Positions 43,797 through 50,976 of a stretch of 64,000 nt of DNA are shown here, piece after piece (positions within the stretch are counted from its first letter, which is position 1; each line of letters starts with the position of its first letter). A model generated the notes under the pieces. It had not been told where the DNA came from. It made no database searches and was given only the letters and a program-made list of their open reading frames with translations. The translations under genes and the position numbers were made by a program. The stretch is from Sphingomonas aurantiaca (GTDB taxonomy: Bacteria > Pseudomonadota > Alphaproteobacteria > Sphingomonadales > Sphingomonadaceae): contig NZ_QAOG01000003.1 of NCBI RefSeq assembly GCF_003050705.1, positions 248,001 through 312,000 of the forward strand, written 5' to 3'.

Positions 43797-44714
43797 GTGA
43801 CTGAAACGAATACCCAGCCCGATACCAAGCATTGCGGCCTAGTCGCCATCGTCGGCGCCCCGAACGCCGGCAAGTCGACGCTCGTCAACGCGCTCGTCGG
43901 CCAGAAGGTCGCGATCGTCAGCCCCAAGGCGCAGACCACGCGCGCGAAACTGATGGGCGTCGCGATCGAAGGCGACACGCAGATCCTGCTCGTCGACACC
44001 CCCGGCATCTTCGAGCCCAAGCGCCGGTTCGACCGCGCGATGGTCGCCGCCGCCTGGGGCGGCGCGGAAGGCTCGGACATCATCGCGCTGGTGGTCGACG
44101 CCAAGGGCGGGATCGGCGGCAAGGTCACGACCATCGTCGAGTCGCTGGTCGGCCGCACCGAGCCGATCTGGCTGATCCTCAACAAGGTCGATCTCGCCGA
44201 CAAGACCAAGCTGCTGATCCACGCCGAAAAGCTGAACGCATTGCTCCCCTTCGCCGAGACGTTCTTCATCAGCGCGGGCACCGGCGACGGCCTCGCGCAC
44301 TTCAAGACGCAGCTCGCCAAGGCGATGCCCGAAGGCCCGTGGCATTATCCCGAAGACCAGGTCTCCGACTCGACCGAGCGCGCGCTCGCCTCCGAAGTGA
44401 CTCGCGAGCAGCTCTATCTCCAGCTCCACGCCGAGCTGCCGTACGCGAGCACGATCGAGACCGAGCAGTATATCGAGCGCCAGGACGGGTCGCTGGAGAT
44501 CCACCAGCAGATCCTCGTCGAACGCCCGACGCAGCGCGCGATCGTGCTCGGCAAGGGCGGCGTCCGGATCAAGGAAATCGGCGCGCGCTCCCGCATCGAA
44601 CTCGCTTCGATCACCGGCAAGCCCGTCCATTTGTACCTGCACGTAAAGGTCAAGCCCGGCTGGGACGAAGACCGCGAAACCTACCGCGACATCGGCCTCG
44701 ACTGGGTCGACTGA
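43797..44714 (+). CDS. era: GTPase Era
   Basis: 305 residues. GTPase motifs are G1 GAPNAGKST (20-28), G3 DTPG, and G4 NKVD. The C-terminal KH domain is GVRIKEIGARSRIEL. It binds the 16S rRNA 3' end during 30S assembly. The start is GTG at 43797 with an AAAGAG-like site; the open frame upstream runs through the repeat and is rejected. It follows rnc, the common genomic partner. Confidence 0.96.
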   Translation: MTETNTQPDTKHCGLVAIVGAPNAGKSTLVNALVGQKVAIVSPKAQTTRAKLMGVAIEGDTQILLVDTPGIFEPKRRFDRAMVAAAWGGAEGSDIIALVVDAKGGIGGKVTTIVESLVGRTEPIWLILNKVDLADKTKLLIHAEKLNALLPFAETFFISAGTGDGLAHFKTQLAKAMPEGPWHYPEDQVSDSTERALASEVTREQLYLQLHAELPYASTIETEQYIERQDGSLEIHQQILVERPTQRAIVLGKGGVRIKEIGARSRIELASITGKPVHLYLHVKVKPGWDEDRETYRDIGLDWVD

Positions 44715-44741
44715 CCCGCGAACTCACTACCCGCACTACCC

Positions 44742-44797
44742 TGTTCCCCCGCGAAGGCGGGGGCCCAGCCTGGGCTCCCGCCTTCGCGGGAGAACAG
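44742..44797. repeat. REP-like inverted pair, family E
   Basis: GTTCCCCCGCGAAGGCGGGG and CTCCCGCCTTCGCGGGAGAAC are joined head to head by GGCCCAGCCTGGGC with no spacer. It lies after era. Confidence 0.85.
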
Positions 44798-44910
44798 ACT
44801 TTGGCCCGGCAATTGGCAACGCCTATGCCTATTGTATCAAACCCACGACGTCCTGAAATCTATTGATGCTACCATAGACCTCGCCCGCTGAGCGGCACGA
44901 GGACCACGCG

Positions 44911-45753
44911 ATGCCGACCCTGATCGATGCGACCTCCGCGATCCGCTACGACCAGCTTCATCTATCCCCGGTGGCGCTGGATCTCGGCCTGTTCCAGCTC
45001 CGTTGGTACGCGATCAGCTATCTCGCGATGATCGCGCTGGGCTGGTGGTATCTGCGGAAAATGCTCCGTCGATCCGGCGCACCGATGGCCGAACGCCATG
45101 TCGACGATCTCGTCTTCTACCTGACGCTCGGGATCATCATCGGCGGCCGCCTCGGCTATTGCATGTTTTACCGCCCCGAGATCTGGCGCGCCCCGCTCGA
45201 CGTGCTGAAACTCTGGCAGGGCGGCATGTCGCTGCACGGCGGGTTCCTCGGGGTGATCGTCAGCCTGATCCTGTTCGCACGGCGTCACCGGCTGCGGCTA
45301 CTGCGCGTCTGCGACTATGTGGCGTGCGCGACGCCGTTCGGCCTCGTGCTGGTGCGGATCGCCAACTTCGTGAACGGGGAATTATGGGGCCGGCCGAGCT
45401 CGCTACCCTGGGCGGTGATCTTCCCCGGCACGCAGGACGGCATCCCGCGCCACCCGAGCCAGCTCTACGAAGCCGCGCTCGAGGGCGGCTTAAGCATGAT
45501 CGTGCTGGCCTATCTGTTCTGGCGCACCGACGCGCGGCTTCGCCCCGGCCACCTGCTCGGGGCGGGACTGATCCTGTACGGCACCGCACGCGTCCTGCTC
45601 GAATTCGTCCGCCAGCCCGATGCCGGGCTCGACCATCTGTGGTGGGGGCTGACGATGGGGCAGACGCTGAGCGTGCCGATGATCGGTGCCGGCGTCTGGT
45701 TTTTCGCCCTATCGCTCAGGGGATCCCGAGTCGCGACAGTCCCCGCAGCATGA
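44911..45753 (+). CDS. lgt: Prolipoprotein diacylglyceryl transferase
   Basis: 280-residue membrane enzyme that adds diacylglycerol to lipobox cysteines. The family signature RIANFVNGELWGR is near residue 150, preceded by GGMSLHGGFLGV with its conserved His. About seven hydrophobic helices. GAGGA lies eight bases before the ATG. The region just upstream (about 44810-44880) is AT-richer and likely holds the promoter. Convergent with the sirtuin gene. Confidence 0.96.
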   Translation: MPTLIDATSAIRYDQLHLSPVALDLGLFQLRWYAISYLAMIALGWWYLRKMLRRSGAPMAERHVDDLVFYLTLGIIIGGRLGYCMFYRPEIWRAPLDVLKLWQGGMSLHGGFLGVIVSLILFARRHRLRLLRVCDYVACATPFGLVLVRIANFVNGELWGRPSSLPWAVIFPGTQDGIPRHPSQLYEAALEGGLSMIVLAYLFWRTDARLRPGHLLGAGLILYGTARVLLEFVRQPDAGLDHLWWGLTMGQTLSVPMIGAGVWFFALSLRGSRVATVPAA

Positions 45754-46455
45754 TCAATCTCCCAAAACCTCGCTGACCCAAGCCGGTACCAGCACCCCTG
45801 CCGCCCCGATCCGGGTCTGCTCGAAGAACACGCTCCCCATCGACGGATCGAGGTTCAGCTCCAGCGTCTGTGCGCCGTGATACGCGGCGGTCTGCACGAA
45901 CCCCGCCGCCGGATACACCGCCCCCGACGTCCCGATCGACACGAACAGATCGGCGCGCGCCAGCGCCGCCTCGATCCGCTCCATCTGGTACGGCATCTCG
46001 CCGAAGAACACGATGTCCGGCCGAAGCGCCGCCGCGCCACACGCGCCGCACACCGATCCCTCGGGCAGCGCGCCCGCCCAAGGCTCGCGGCGCCCGCAAA
46101 CGCCACACAAGGCCGAAAGCAACTCGCCATGCATGTGCAGCATCCGCGTCGCCCCCGCGCGCTCGTGCAGGTCGTCGACATTCTGCGTGACGATCAGCAA
46201 CTCGCCGTCCCAGGCCGCATCCAGCCGCGCCAGCGCCCGATGCGCCGCGTTCGGCTCGACCGCCGCCAGCGCCGCGCGGCGGAGGTCGTAGAACCGGTGC
46301 ACCAGCTCCGGATCCGCCGCGAGCGCCTCGGGCGTGCAGACGTCTTCGACCCGGTGCCCCTCCCATAACCCGCCGGGCCCGCGGAACGTCGCGATCCCGC
46401 TCTCCGCCGAAATGCCAGCGCCCGTCAGCACCACGATGTTCCGAATATCCTGCAT
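45754..46455 (-). CDS. NAD-dependent protein deacylase (sirtuin, CobB-type)
   Basis: 233 residues. NAD site TGAGISAESGIATFRG (11-26), TQNVDDLH, and catalytic His109 in HMHGE. Zinc cysteines are 117, 120, 136 and 139. Tyr56 and Arg59 (FYDLR) match the Tyr-x-x-Arg pair that in SIRT5 and E. coli CobB binds succinyl or malonyl groups, so desuccinylase activity is likely besides deacetylation. The ATG at 46455 has GAAGG close upstream. The frame stays open far upstream only as a shadow of the fumarase gene. Confidence 0.93.
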   Translation of the reverse strand: MQDIRNIVVLTGAGISAESGIATFRGPGGLWEGHRVEDVCTPEALAADPELVHRFYDLRRAALAAVEPNAAHRALARLDAAWDGELLIVTQNVDDLHERAGATRMLHMHGELLSALCGVCGRREPWAGALPEGSVCGACGAAALRPDIVFFGEMPYQMERIEAALARADLFVSIGTSGAVYPAAGFVQTAAYHGAQTLELNLDPSMGSVFFEQTRIGAAGVLVPAWVSEVLGD

Positions 46456-46518
46456 GACCTTCAATAACCCGGCCGGGCACGGTAAGGCACCCCATACCCG
46501 CATCTGCAAAGGCGCTGC

Positions 46519-48036
46519 ATGACCGTCATCACCGAAGCCGACCTGATCGAAAGCGTCGCCGACGCGCTCCAGTTCATCAGCTACTATCACCCGATGGATT
46601 ACATCCGCGCCCTCGGCGTCGCCTACGAGGCCGAGAAATCGCCCGCCGCCAAGGATGCGATCGCGCAGATCCTGACCAACAGCCGGATGTGCGCGGAGGG
46701 CCACCGCCCGATCTGCCAGGATACCGGGATCGTCACGATCTTCGTCAAATGGGGCCAGGACTGCCGCCTCGACTCGACCCGCTCCTTGCAGGAGGTCGTC
46801 GATGAAGGCGTGCGCAAAGCGTATCTCAACCCCGAGAACAAGCTGCGCGCGTCGATTCTCGCCGATCCCGCCTTCACGCGCCGCAACACCAAGGACAACA
46901 CGCCGAGCGTGATGCATGTCGAGATGGTGCCCGGCAACACCGTCTCGATCGACGTCGCGGCCAAGGGCGGCGGCAGCGAGAACAAGTCGAAGTTCAAGAT
47001 GATGAACCCGAGCGATTCGATCGTCGACTGGGTGCTCGAGATGATCCCGCAGATGGGTGCGGGCTGGTGCCCGCCGGGGATGCTCGGCATCGGCATCGGC
47101 GGCACCGCGGAAAAGTCGATGATCCTCGCCAAGCAGTCGCTGATGGGCGCGATCGACATGGCGCAGCTCAAGGCGCGCGGGCCGAAGAACGACATCGAGG
47201 CGCTGCGGATCGAGATCTACGACAAGGTCAATGCGCTCGGCATCGGCGCGCAGGGGCTGGGCGGGCTCTCCACCATCCTCGACGTCAAGATCTTCGACTG
47301 GCCGACTCATGCCGCGTCGAAGCCCGTCGCGATGATCCCGAACTGCGCCGCCACGCGCCACGCGCATTTCGTGCTCGACGGCTCGGGCCCGGTCTATCTC
47401 GAAGCGCCCAAGCTCGAGGAATGGCCCGACGTCAACTGGACGCCCGACAAGGCCGCGATCAGAGTCGATCTCGACACGCTGACCCCCGAGGTCGTGCAGA
47501 CGTGGAAGCATGGTGACCGCCTGCTGCTCAACGGCAAGATGCTGACCGGCCGCGACGCCGCGCACAAGCGGATCGCCGACATGCTGGCCAAGGGCGAGGA
47601 GCTCCCCGTCGATTTCCGCGGTCGCGTGATCTATTATGTCGGCCCGGTCGATCCGGTCGGTGACGAGGTGGTCGGCCCCGCCGGCCCCACCACCGCGACG
47701 CGGATGGACAAGTTCACGCGCATGATGCTCGACCAGGGCCTGCTCGCGATGGTCGGCAAGGCCGAGCGCGGCGCGGACGCGACCAAGGCGATCGCCGAGC
47801 GCAAGTCGGCCTATCTGATGGCGGTCGGCGGCGCGGCGTATCTGGTCGCGCGCGCGATCAAGGGATCGAAGGTCGTCGGCTTCGAGGATCTGGGCATGGA
47901 GGCGATCTACGAGTTCGAGGTCGCCGACTTCCCGGTGACCGTCGCGGTCGATTCGGCGGGCGAGAACGTCCACCAGCTCGCCCCGCTCGTCTGGCGCGAG
48001 AAGATCGCGCGCGAAGGGCTGCTCACCCCCGCATGA
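46519..48036 (+). CDS. Class I fumarate hydratase (iron-sulfur)
   Basis: 505 residues. Iron-sulfur fumarase of the TCA cycle. Three cysteines expected to hold the 4Fe-4S cluster are Cys66 (PICQDTG), Cys184 (GWCPPG) and Cys276 (PNCAATRH). Both the N-terminal and C-terminal fumarase domains are present in one chain. AAAGG lies seven bases before the ATG. The cluster should make it oxygen- and iron-sensitive. The next gene starts within its stop codon. Confidence 0.95.
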   Translation: MTVITEADLIESVADALQFISYYHPMDYIRALGVAYEAEKSPAAKDAIAQILTNSRMCAEGHRPICQDTGIVTIFVKWGQDCRLDSTRSLQEVVDEGVRKAYLNPENKLRASILADPAFTRRNTKDNTPSVMHVEMVPGNTVSIDVAAKGGGSENKSKFKMMNPSDSIVDWVLEMIPQMGAGWCPPGMLGIGIGGTAEKSMILAKQSLMGAIDMAQLKARGPKNDIEALRIEIYDKVNALGIGAQGLGGLSTILDVKIFDWPTHAASKPVAMIPNCAATRHAHFVLDGSGPVYLEAPKLEEWPDVNWTPDKAAIRVDLDTLTPEVVQTWKHGDRLLLNGKMLTGRDAAHKRIADMLAKGEELPVDFRGRVIYYVGPVDPVGDEVVGPAGPTTATRMDKFTRMMLDQGLLAMVGKAERGADATKAIAERKSAYLMAVGGAAYLVARAIKGSKVVGFEDLGMEAIYEFEVADFPVTVAVDSAGENVHQLAPLVWREKIAREGLLTPA

Positions 48037-48707
48037 CCGCGCGCGCGGGCAGGAGGCGGGGCGGCCCCGTCGGGTGGACGCTCGCCATGCTCCTCCTGCT
48101 CGCGCTCACGCTGGCCTATGCGCCGCAGGTCCTCGCGTTTCCGTTCAGCCAGCGCATCGGCGACGTGACCGTCTATGCCGAGCGCCCGATCGACACGCGG
48201 ATCGTCGACGAACTCGCGCGCGCGGAAATGCTGTTGCGATCGAGCCCGATCTACTCGGGGCCCGTGCGCCGGTCGCTGTTCCTGACGAACGGCGGCTGGC
48301 GCTGGCGCGTACTCGCGCTCCAGTCGCCGCACGCCTTCGCGTTTCGTCGACCGTTCGGATCGGCGATCGTCGTCAACCGGAGCGATATCGCCGCGGACCG
48401 CGTGACGACCGACCGCGACATCGGCAACACGCGCACGCTGTCGGGCGTGATCGCGCATGAGACGACGCACATCATGATCGCCGACCACCTCGGCGAACTG
48501 CGCGCGGCGCTGCTCCCGACCTGGGTCGCGGAAGGCTATGCCGATCATGTCGCGGCCGAAAGCAGCCTCACCGACGCCGAAGCCGGGCGTCTGCGCCGGA
48601 CTGATCCCCATGCCCCCGCGCTGGCCTATCACGACGCGCGCCACCGCGTGGCGACGGTGCTGGCAAATAACGGCGGATCGGTCGACGCGGTGTTTGCGCA
48701 GCGCTGA
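48033..48707 (+). CDS. Membrane-anchored HExxH protein, putative metallopeptidase
   Basis: 224 residues. A basic N-terminus and one membrane helix (about 14-35) place the rest in the periplasm. HETTH (142-146) is an HExxH zinc motif, followed 21 residues later by Glu167 in AEGYADH, the gluzincin arrangement. The family is not otherwise recognised. Start overlaps the fumarase stop (ATGA), so it is co-translated. Substrate unknown; activity is inferred from motif geometry. Confidence 0.75.
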   Translation: MTARAGRRRGGPVGWTLAMLLLLALTLAYAPQVLAFPFSQRIGDVTVYAERPIDTRIVDELARAEMLLRSSPIYSGPVRRSLFLTNGGWRWRVLALQSPHAFAFRRPFGSAIVVNRSDIAADRVTTDRDIGNTRTLSGVIAHETTHIMIADHLGELRAALLPTWVAEGYADHVAAESSLTDAEAGRLRRTDPHAPALAYHDARHRVATVLANNGGSVDAVFAQR

Positions 48708-48789
48708 GTCGGGGCTCGCATACGGCAGCGCATCGGAACGGGGCAGGCGCTCTACCGTTGGTCAACTAAACCCATCGGAGTTGCGTATC

Positions 48790-49278
48790 ATGAAAACCGC
48801 CATCGCTCTTGCCGCCGCGCTGAGCCTGACAACAGGCGCCGCCGCGCAGACGGCCGCAGCCCAGACCGCCGCACCGCAAACCGAGCGCGCGGCGCAGGGC
48901 GGTTTCGGCGGGCTTGGCAGCCTTGGTGGCCTGCTCGGTGGCGGGTTGCCGAATATCGGGTCGGTCGGGGCTGGCAATGCGGCGGGGTTGCTCGGCTATT
49001 GCCTCAAGAACAGGCTGCTCGGGCAGGGCGGCATGCTCGGCGGACTGACCGGCAGCCAGACCGGCGCGCAGGCGACGCCACAGGCCAGCGGTGCGCAGTC
49101 GATCCTGCAACAGCTGACCGGACGCAGGGACGTCCAGACCTCGCCCGGCTATGCCGCGGGACAGGCGGGGCAGGTCCAGGCCGGCAATGGCCAGACGCTG
49201 TCGCTCGGCAATTTCGGCGGGCAGGTGAAGACGCAGCTTTGCAACGTCGTGCTCAAGCGCGCGAAGGCGTTCCTGTAA
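48790..49278 (+). CDS. Secreted DUF2501 (YjjA-like) protein
   Basis: 162 residues with a signal peptide ending near GAAAQ. Then come a Gln/Thr/Ala stretch and Gly-Leu repeats, followed by the domain core GLLGYCLKNRLLG and the C-terminal GQVKTQLCNVVLKRAKAFL. Two cysteines in the core could pair. This is the DUF2501 pattern, whose function is unknown. GGAG lies nine bases before the ATG at 48790. Confidence 0.85.
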   Translation: MKTAIALAAALSLTTGAAAQTAAAQTAAPQTERAAQGGFGGLGSLGGLLGGGLPNIGSVGAGNAAGLLGYCLKNRLLGQGGMLGGLTGSQTGAQATPQASGAQSILQQLTGRRDVQTSPGYAAGQAGQVQAGNGQTLSLGNFGGQVKTQLCNVVLKRAKAFL

Positions 49279-49300
49279 GGCGGCTCGCGTTCAACGCTCT

Positions 49301-49384
49301 CCGTCATCCTGACGAAAGTCAGGATCCAGGGTTACAAAGCGCGCCGTTGATGGCTCTGGATCCTGACTTTCGTCAGGATGACGG
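49301..49384. repeat. REPIN-like inverted pair, family B, complete
   Basis: The left unit GTCATCCTGACGAAAGTCAG with GATCCAG and the right unit CTCTGGATCC then TGACTTTCGTCAGGATGAC are mirror images, about 25 bp apart. Each arm is a hairpin with an 8-bp stem and a four-base loop. Confidence 0.9.
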
Positions 49385-49450
49385 AGGGTGGCTGTACCTC
49401 GTGGGATCATCAGCGCCGTTCGCGCCCGCACCACCCACGAAAACCACCCC

Positions 49451-49498
49451 AAAATGAAAAGAGGCTGCCGGCTCGTCTCCCGACGAACCGACAGCCTC
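49451..49498 (-). terminator. Strong intrinsic terminator, minus strand
   Basis: On the minus strand GAGGCTGTCGGTTCGTC, loop GGGA, GACGAGCCGGCAGCCTC form a 17-pair stem with two G-T type mismatched pairs, followed directly by TTTTCATTTT. No annotated minus-strand gene ends here other than the 18-codon ORF upstream of it. Confidence 0.8.
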
Positions 49499-49608
49499 CT
49501 GACATGGTCAGCGGCCGGAGAGCTCCAGCCCGGAGGACCATGCGTACCACCTATCCTATGGCTCACGTGTTGACTGGGAGAGGATACTCCCCACGCAAAC
49601 CGGCGGAC

Positions 49609-49665
49609 TTAGCGGTGCGTCCCCCGAACGAACCGAACCGAACTCACTGCTGAACCATGAGACAT
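49609..49665 (-). CDS. 18-codon ORF with extended Shine-Dalgarno (leader peptide or small RNA)
   Basis: ATG at 49665 to TAA at 49609 encodes MSHGSAVSSVRFVRGTHR. It is preceded at seven bases by a 14-nt perfect complement of the 16S rRNA tail. About 110 nt of further sequence lead to the intrinsic terminator at 49451-49498. Nothing longer is encoded after it on that strand. It may be a small protein gene, or a translated segment of a small regulatory RNA. No family is recognised. Confidence 0.4.
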   Translation of the reverse strand: MSHGSAVSSVRFVRGTHR

Positions 49666-49666
49666 C

Positions 49667-49680
49667 GGATCACCTCCTTT
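49667..49680 (-). promoter_or_regulatory. 14-nt Shine-Dalgarno identical to the full anti-SD complement
   Basis: The minus strand reads AAAGGAGGTGATCC, perfectly complementary to the 16S rRNA 3' end (GGATCACCTCCTTT). Typical sites in this window use 4-6 of these bases. It lies one base before the ATG of the 18-codon ORF, with the GGAGG core seven bases away. Confidence 0.75.
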
Positions 49681-49804
49681 CGCTTGTGGAAAAAACGCGG
49701 CCAAGCCTGACCGCAACGCCAATGTGTGCCGGACGGGGATGCGATACAAGCCTTGTTTTACAGAAGTTTTCGGCCGATCCTTGGCGGCTGTCGTTTCGTC
49801 GATT

Positions 49805-50383
49805 TCAGCCGCGGCAATCCTCGGTCACGCGCTCGATCTCGGCCCAGGCGGGCACCACCAGCGGCGGCAGCCCGGCCTGCTGGACGACGAACCGCCCACG
49901 ACTGAACCCCATCGCCTCCAGCAGCGAATCATTCGGCATCAGCGCCGCGGCGACATAGGCCGGCGTGCTGCCCGTCGGCTGGACCGATACGGCGCGAGTC
50001 ACGCTCGACGTCCGGATCGTCAGCGGCGTCGCCGTGCTGCCCGCGCGCGACAGATAGATTTGCCGCGCGCCGGTATCGCACCGGACCGTCAGCGCGGCGT
50101 CGGCATTGGCCGGCCCGAACAGCGCGATCGAGCCGCGCGCGTCGCGGCGATACACCCAGGTCCCCGGCGAATAGGGCCAGTCGCGCCAGTCGGCGGCGAT
50201 CGGCACGGGGCGCGGGGCCGGGGCGGGCGCCGGGGCCTCCGCGCGCGGCGGCGGTGCCTCGGCGCGCGGAGGCGGGACGCAGCCGGCGATCGTTGCGAGC
50301 GTCGCCAGACCGGCTAGTCGCGCCAGGACGATGGGGCTGGCAAGCGATCGCAAGCCGACGGAACAGGGGGACTGGGTACGCAT
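49805..50383 (-). CDS. Hypothetical lipoprotein
   Basis: 192 residues. The signal ends TIAGC with acylated Cys35. A Pro/Ala/Glu-rich tether (about 36-60, three PPRAEAP-type repeats) follows. The folded part starts near DWPYSPGTWVYRRD and is beta-rich, with no recognised domain name. The ATG at 50383 has a weak ribosome site. Divergent from the PRC-barrel gene (about 110 bp). Likely outer-membrane located; function unknown. Confidence 0.75.
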   Translation of the reverse strand: MRTQSPCSVGLRSLASPIVLARLAGLATLATIAGCVPPPRAEAPPPRAEAPAPAPAPRPVPIAADWRDWPYSPGTWVYRRDARGSIALFGPANADAALTVRCDTGARQIYLSRAGSTATPLTIRTSSVTRAVSVQPTGSTPAYVAAALMPNDSLLEAMGFSRGRFVVQQAGLPPLVVPAWAEIERVTEDCRG

Positions 50384-50495
50384 CGCATCGCTATGCGGCA
50401 CGCCCGGCGGCGGCTCAAGCACGACGAAGCGCGCTAGCTGGGAACCGCCGCACGGTGATACCGGTTCAGCGACGGAAGATATCAGGAGAATGTTC

Positions 50496-50870
50496 ATGTC
50501 CGACGCCGCCCAGACCCCGACCCAGCTGCTCGTCCAGGCGAGCGTTTCCGGCACGATGAAGGTCGAGAGCCGCGATGGCGACAATGTCGGCTCGGTCCAC
50601 GCGTTCATGGTCCACAAGGGCACCGGCCGCGCGACGCACGCCGTGCTCAGCCTCGGCGGCTTCCTGGGCATGGGCAAGAGCTTCTACCCGCTGCCGTTCG
50701 CGCTGCTCCAGTTCGACGCGGTCCGCGACCTGTACGTCGTGACGATCGACAAGCGCGTCCTCGAAGGCGGCCCGAGCTGGGCGAACAACGCCCCCGTCTT
50801 CGACCAGGCCTATGCCGACCGCGTCGCAAGCTATTACGGGTCGAACAGCGAAGATCTCGTCGTCGGCTAA
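50496..50870 (+). CDS. PRC-barrel domain protein
   Basis: 124 residues, one PRC-barrel: SGTMKVESRDGDNVGSVHAF then HAVLSLGGFLGMGKSFYPLP. These small beta-barrels bind RNA, proteins or the photosynthetic reaction centre in various families; in sphingomonads stand-alone copies are common and mostly uncharacterised. AGGAG sits seven bases before the ATG at 50496; the ATG six bases earlier is too close to it. Soluble. Confidence 0.87.
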   Translation: MSDAAQTPTQLLVQASVSGTMKVESRDGDNVGSVHAFMVHKGTGRATHAVLSLGGFLGMGKSFYPLPFALLQFDAVRDLYVVTIDKRVLEGGPSWANNAPVFDQAYADRVASYYGSNSEDLVVG

Positions 50871-50880
50871 CCTGACCCCT

Positions 50881-50966
50881 TCGTCATCCTGACGAAAGTC
50901 AGCACCCAGAGTTACTGGCCGCAGCGCCCGCGGCTCTGGGCCCTGACTTCCGTCAGGGTGACGAAG
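50881..50966. repeat. REPIN-like inverted pair, family B
   Basis: TCGTCATCCTGACGAAAGTC on the left and GACTTCCGTCAGGGTGACGA on the right, with CCCAGAG/CTCTGGG inner flanks. It lies between the convergent PRC-barrel gene and uvrB and could serve as a shared end-of-transcript structure. Confidence 0.85.
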
Positions 50967-50976
50967 AAGGGCTGCC

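Noticed and set aside
45754..47973. 739-codon minus-strand frame extending the sirtuin gene upstream
   Set aside because: The upstream 500 codons lie opposite the class I fumarase gene and have shadow composition. The sirtuin starts at 46455 with a ribosome site and the expected N-terminus.
49378..49653. 91-codon plus-strand ORF (and 49388-49573)
   Set aside because: It covers the terminator hairpin and the leader unit of the minus strand. The composition is repeat-derived and there is no ribosome site.
49667..49681. Possible 16S rRNA gene fragment (match to the 3' end of 16S rRNA)
   Set aside because: The match is limited to the 14-15 nt anti-SD segment. Flanking 16S sequence is absent, and the minus-strand reading gives a well-spaced Shine-Dalgarno.
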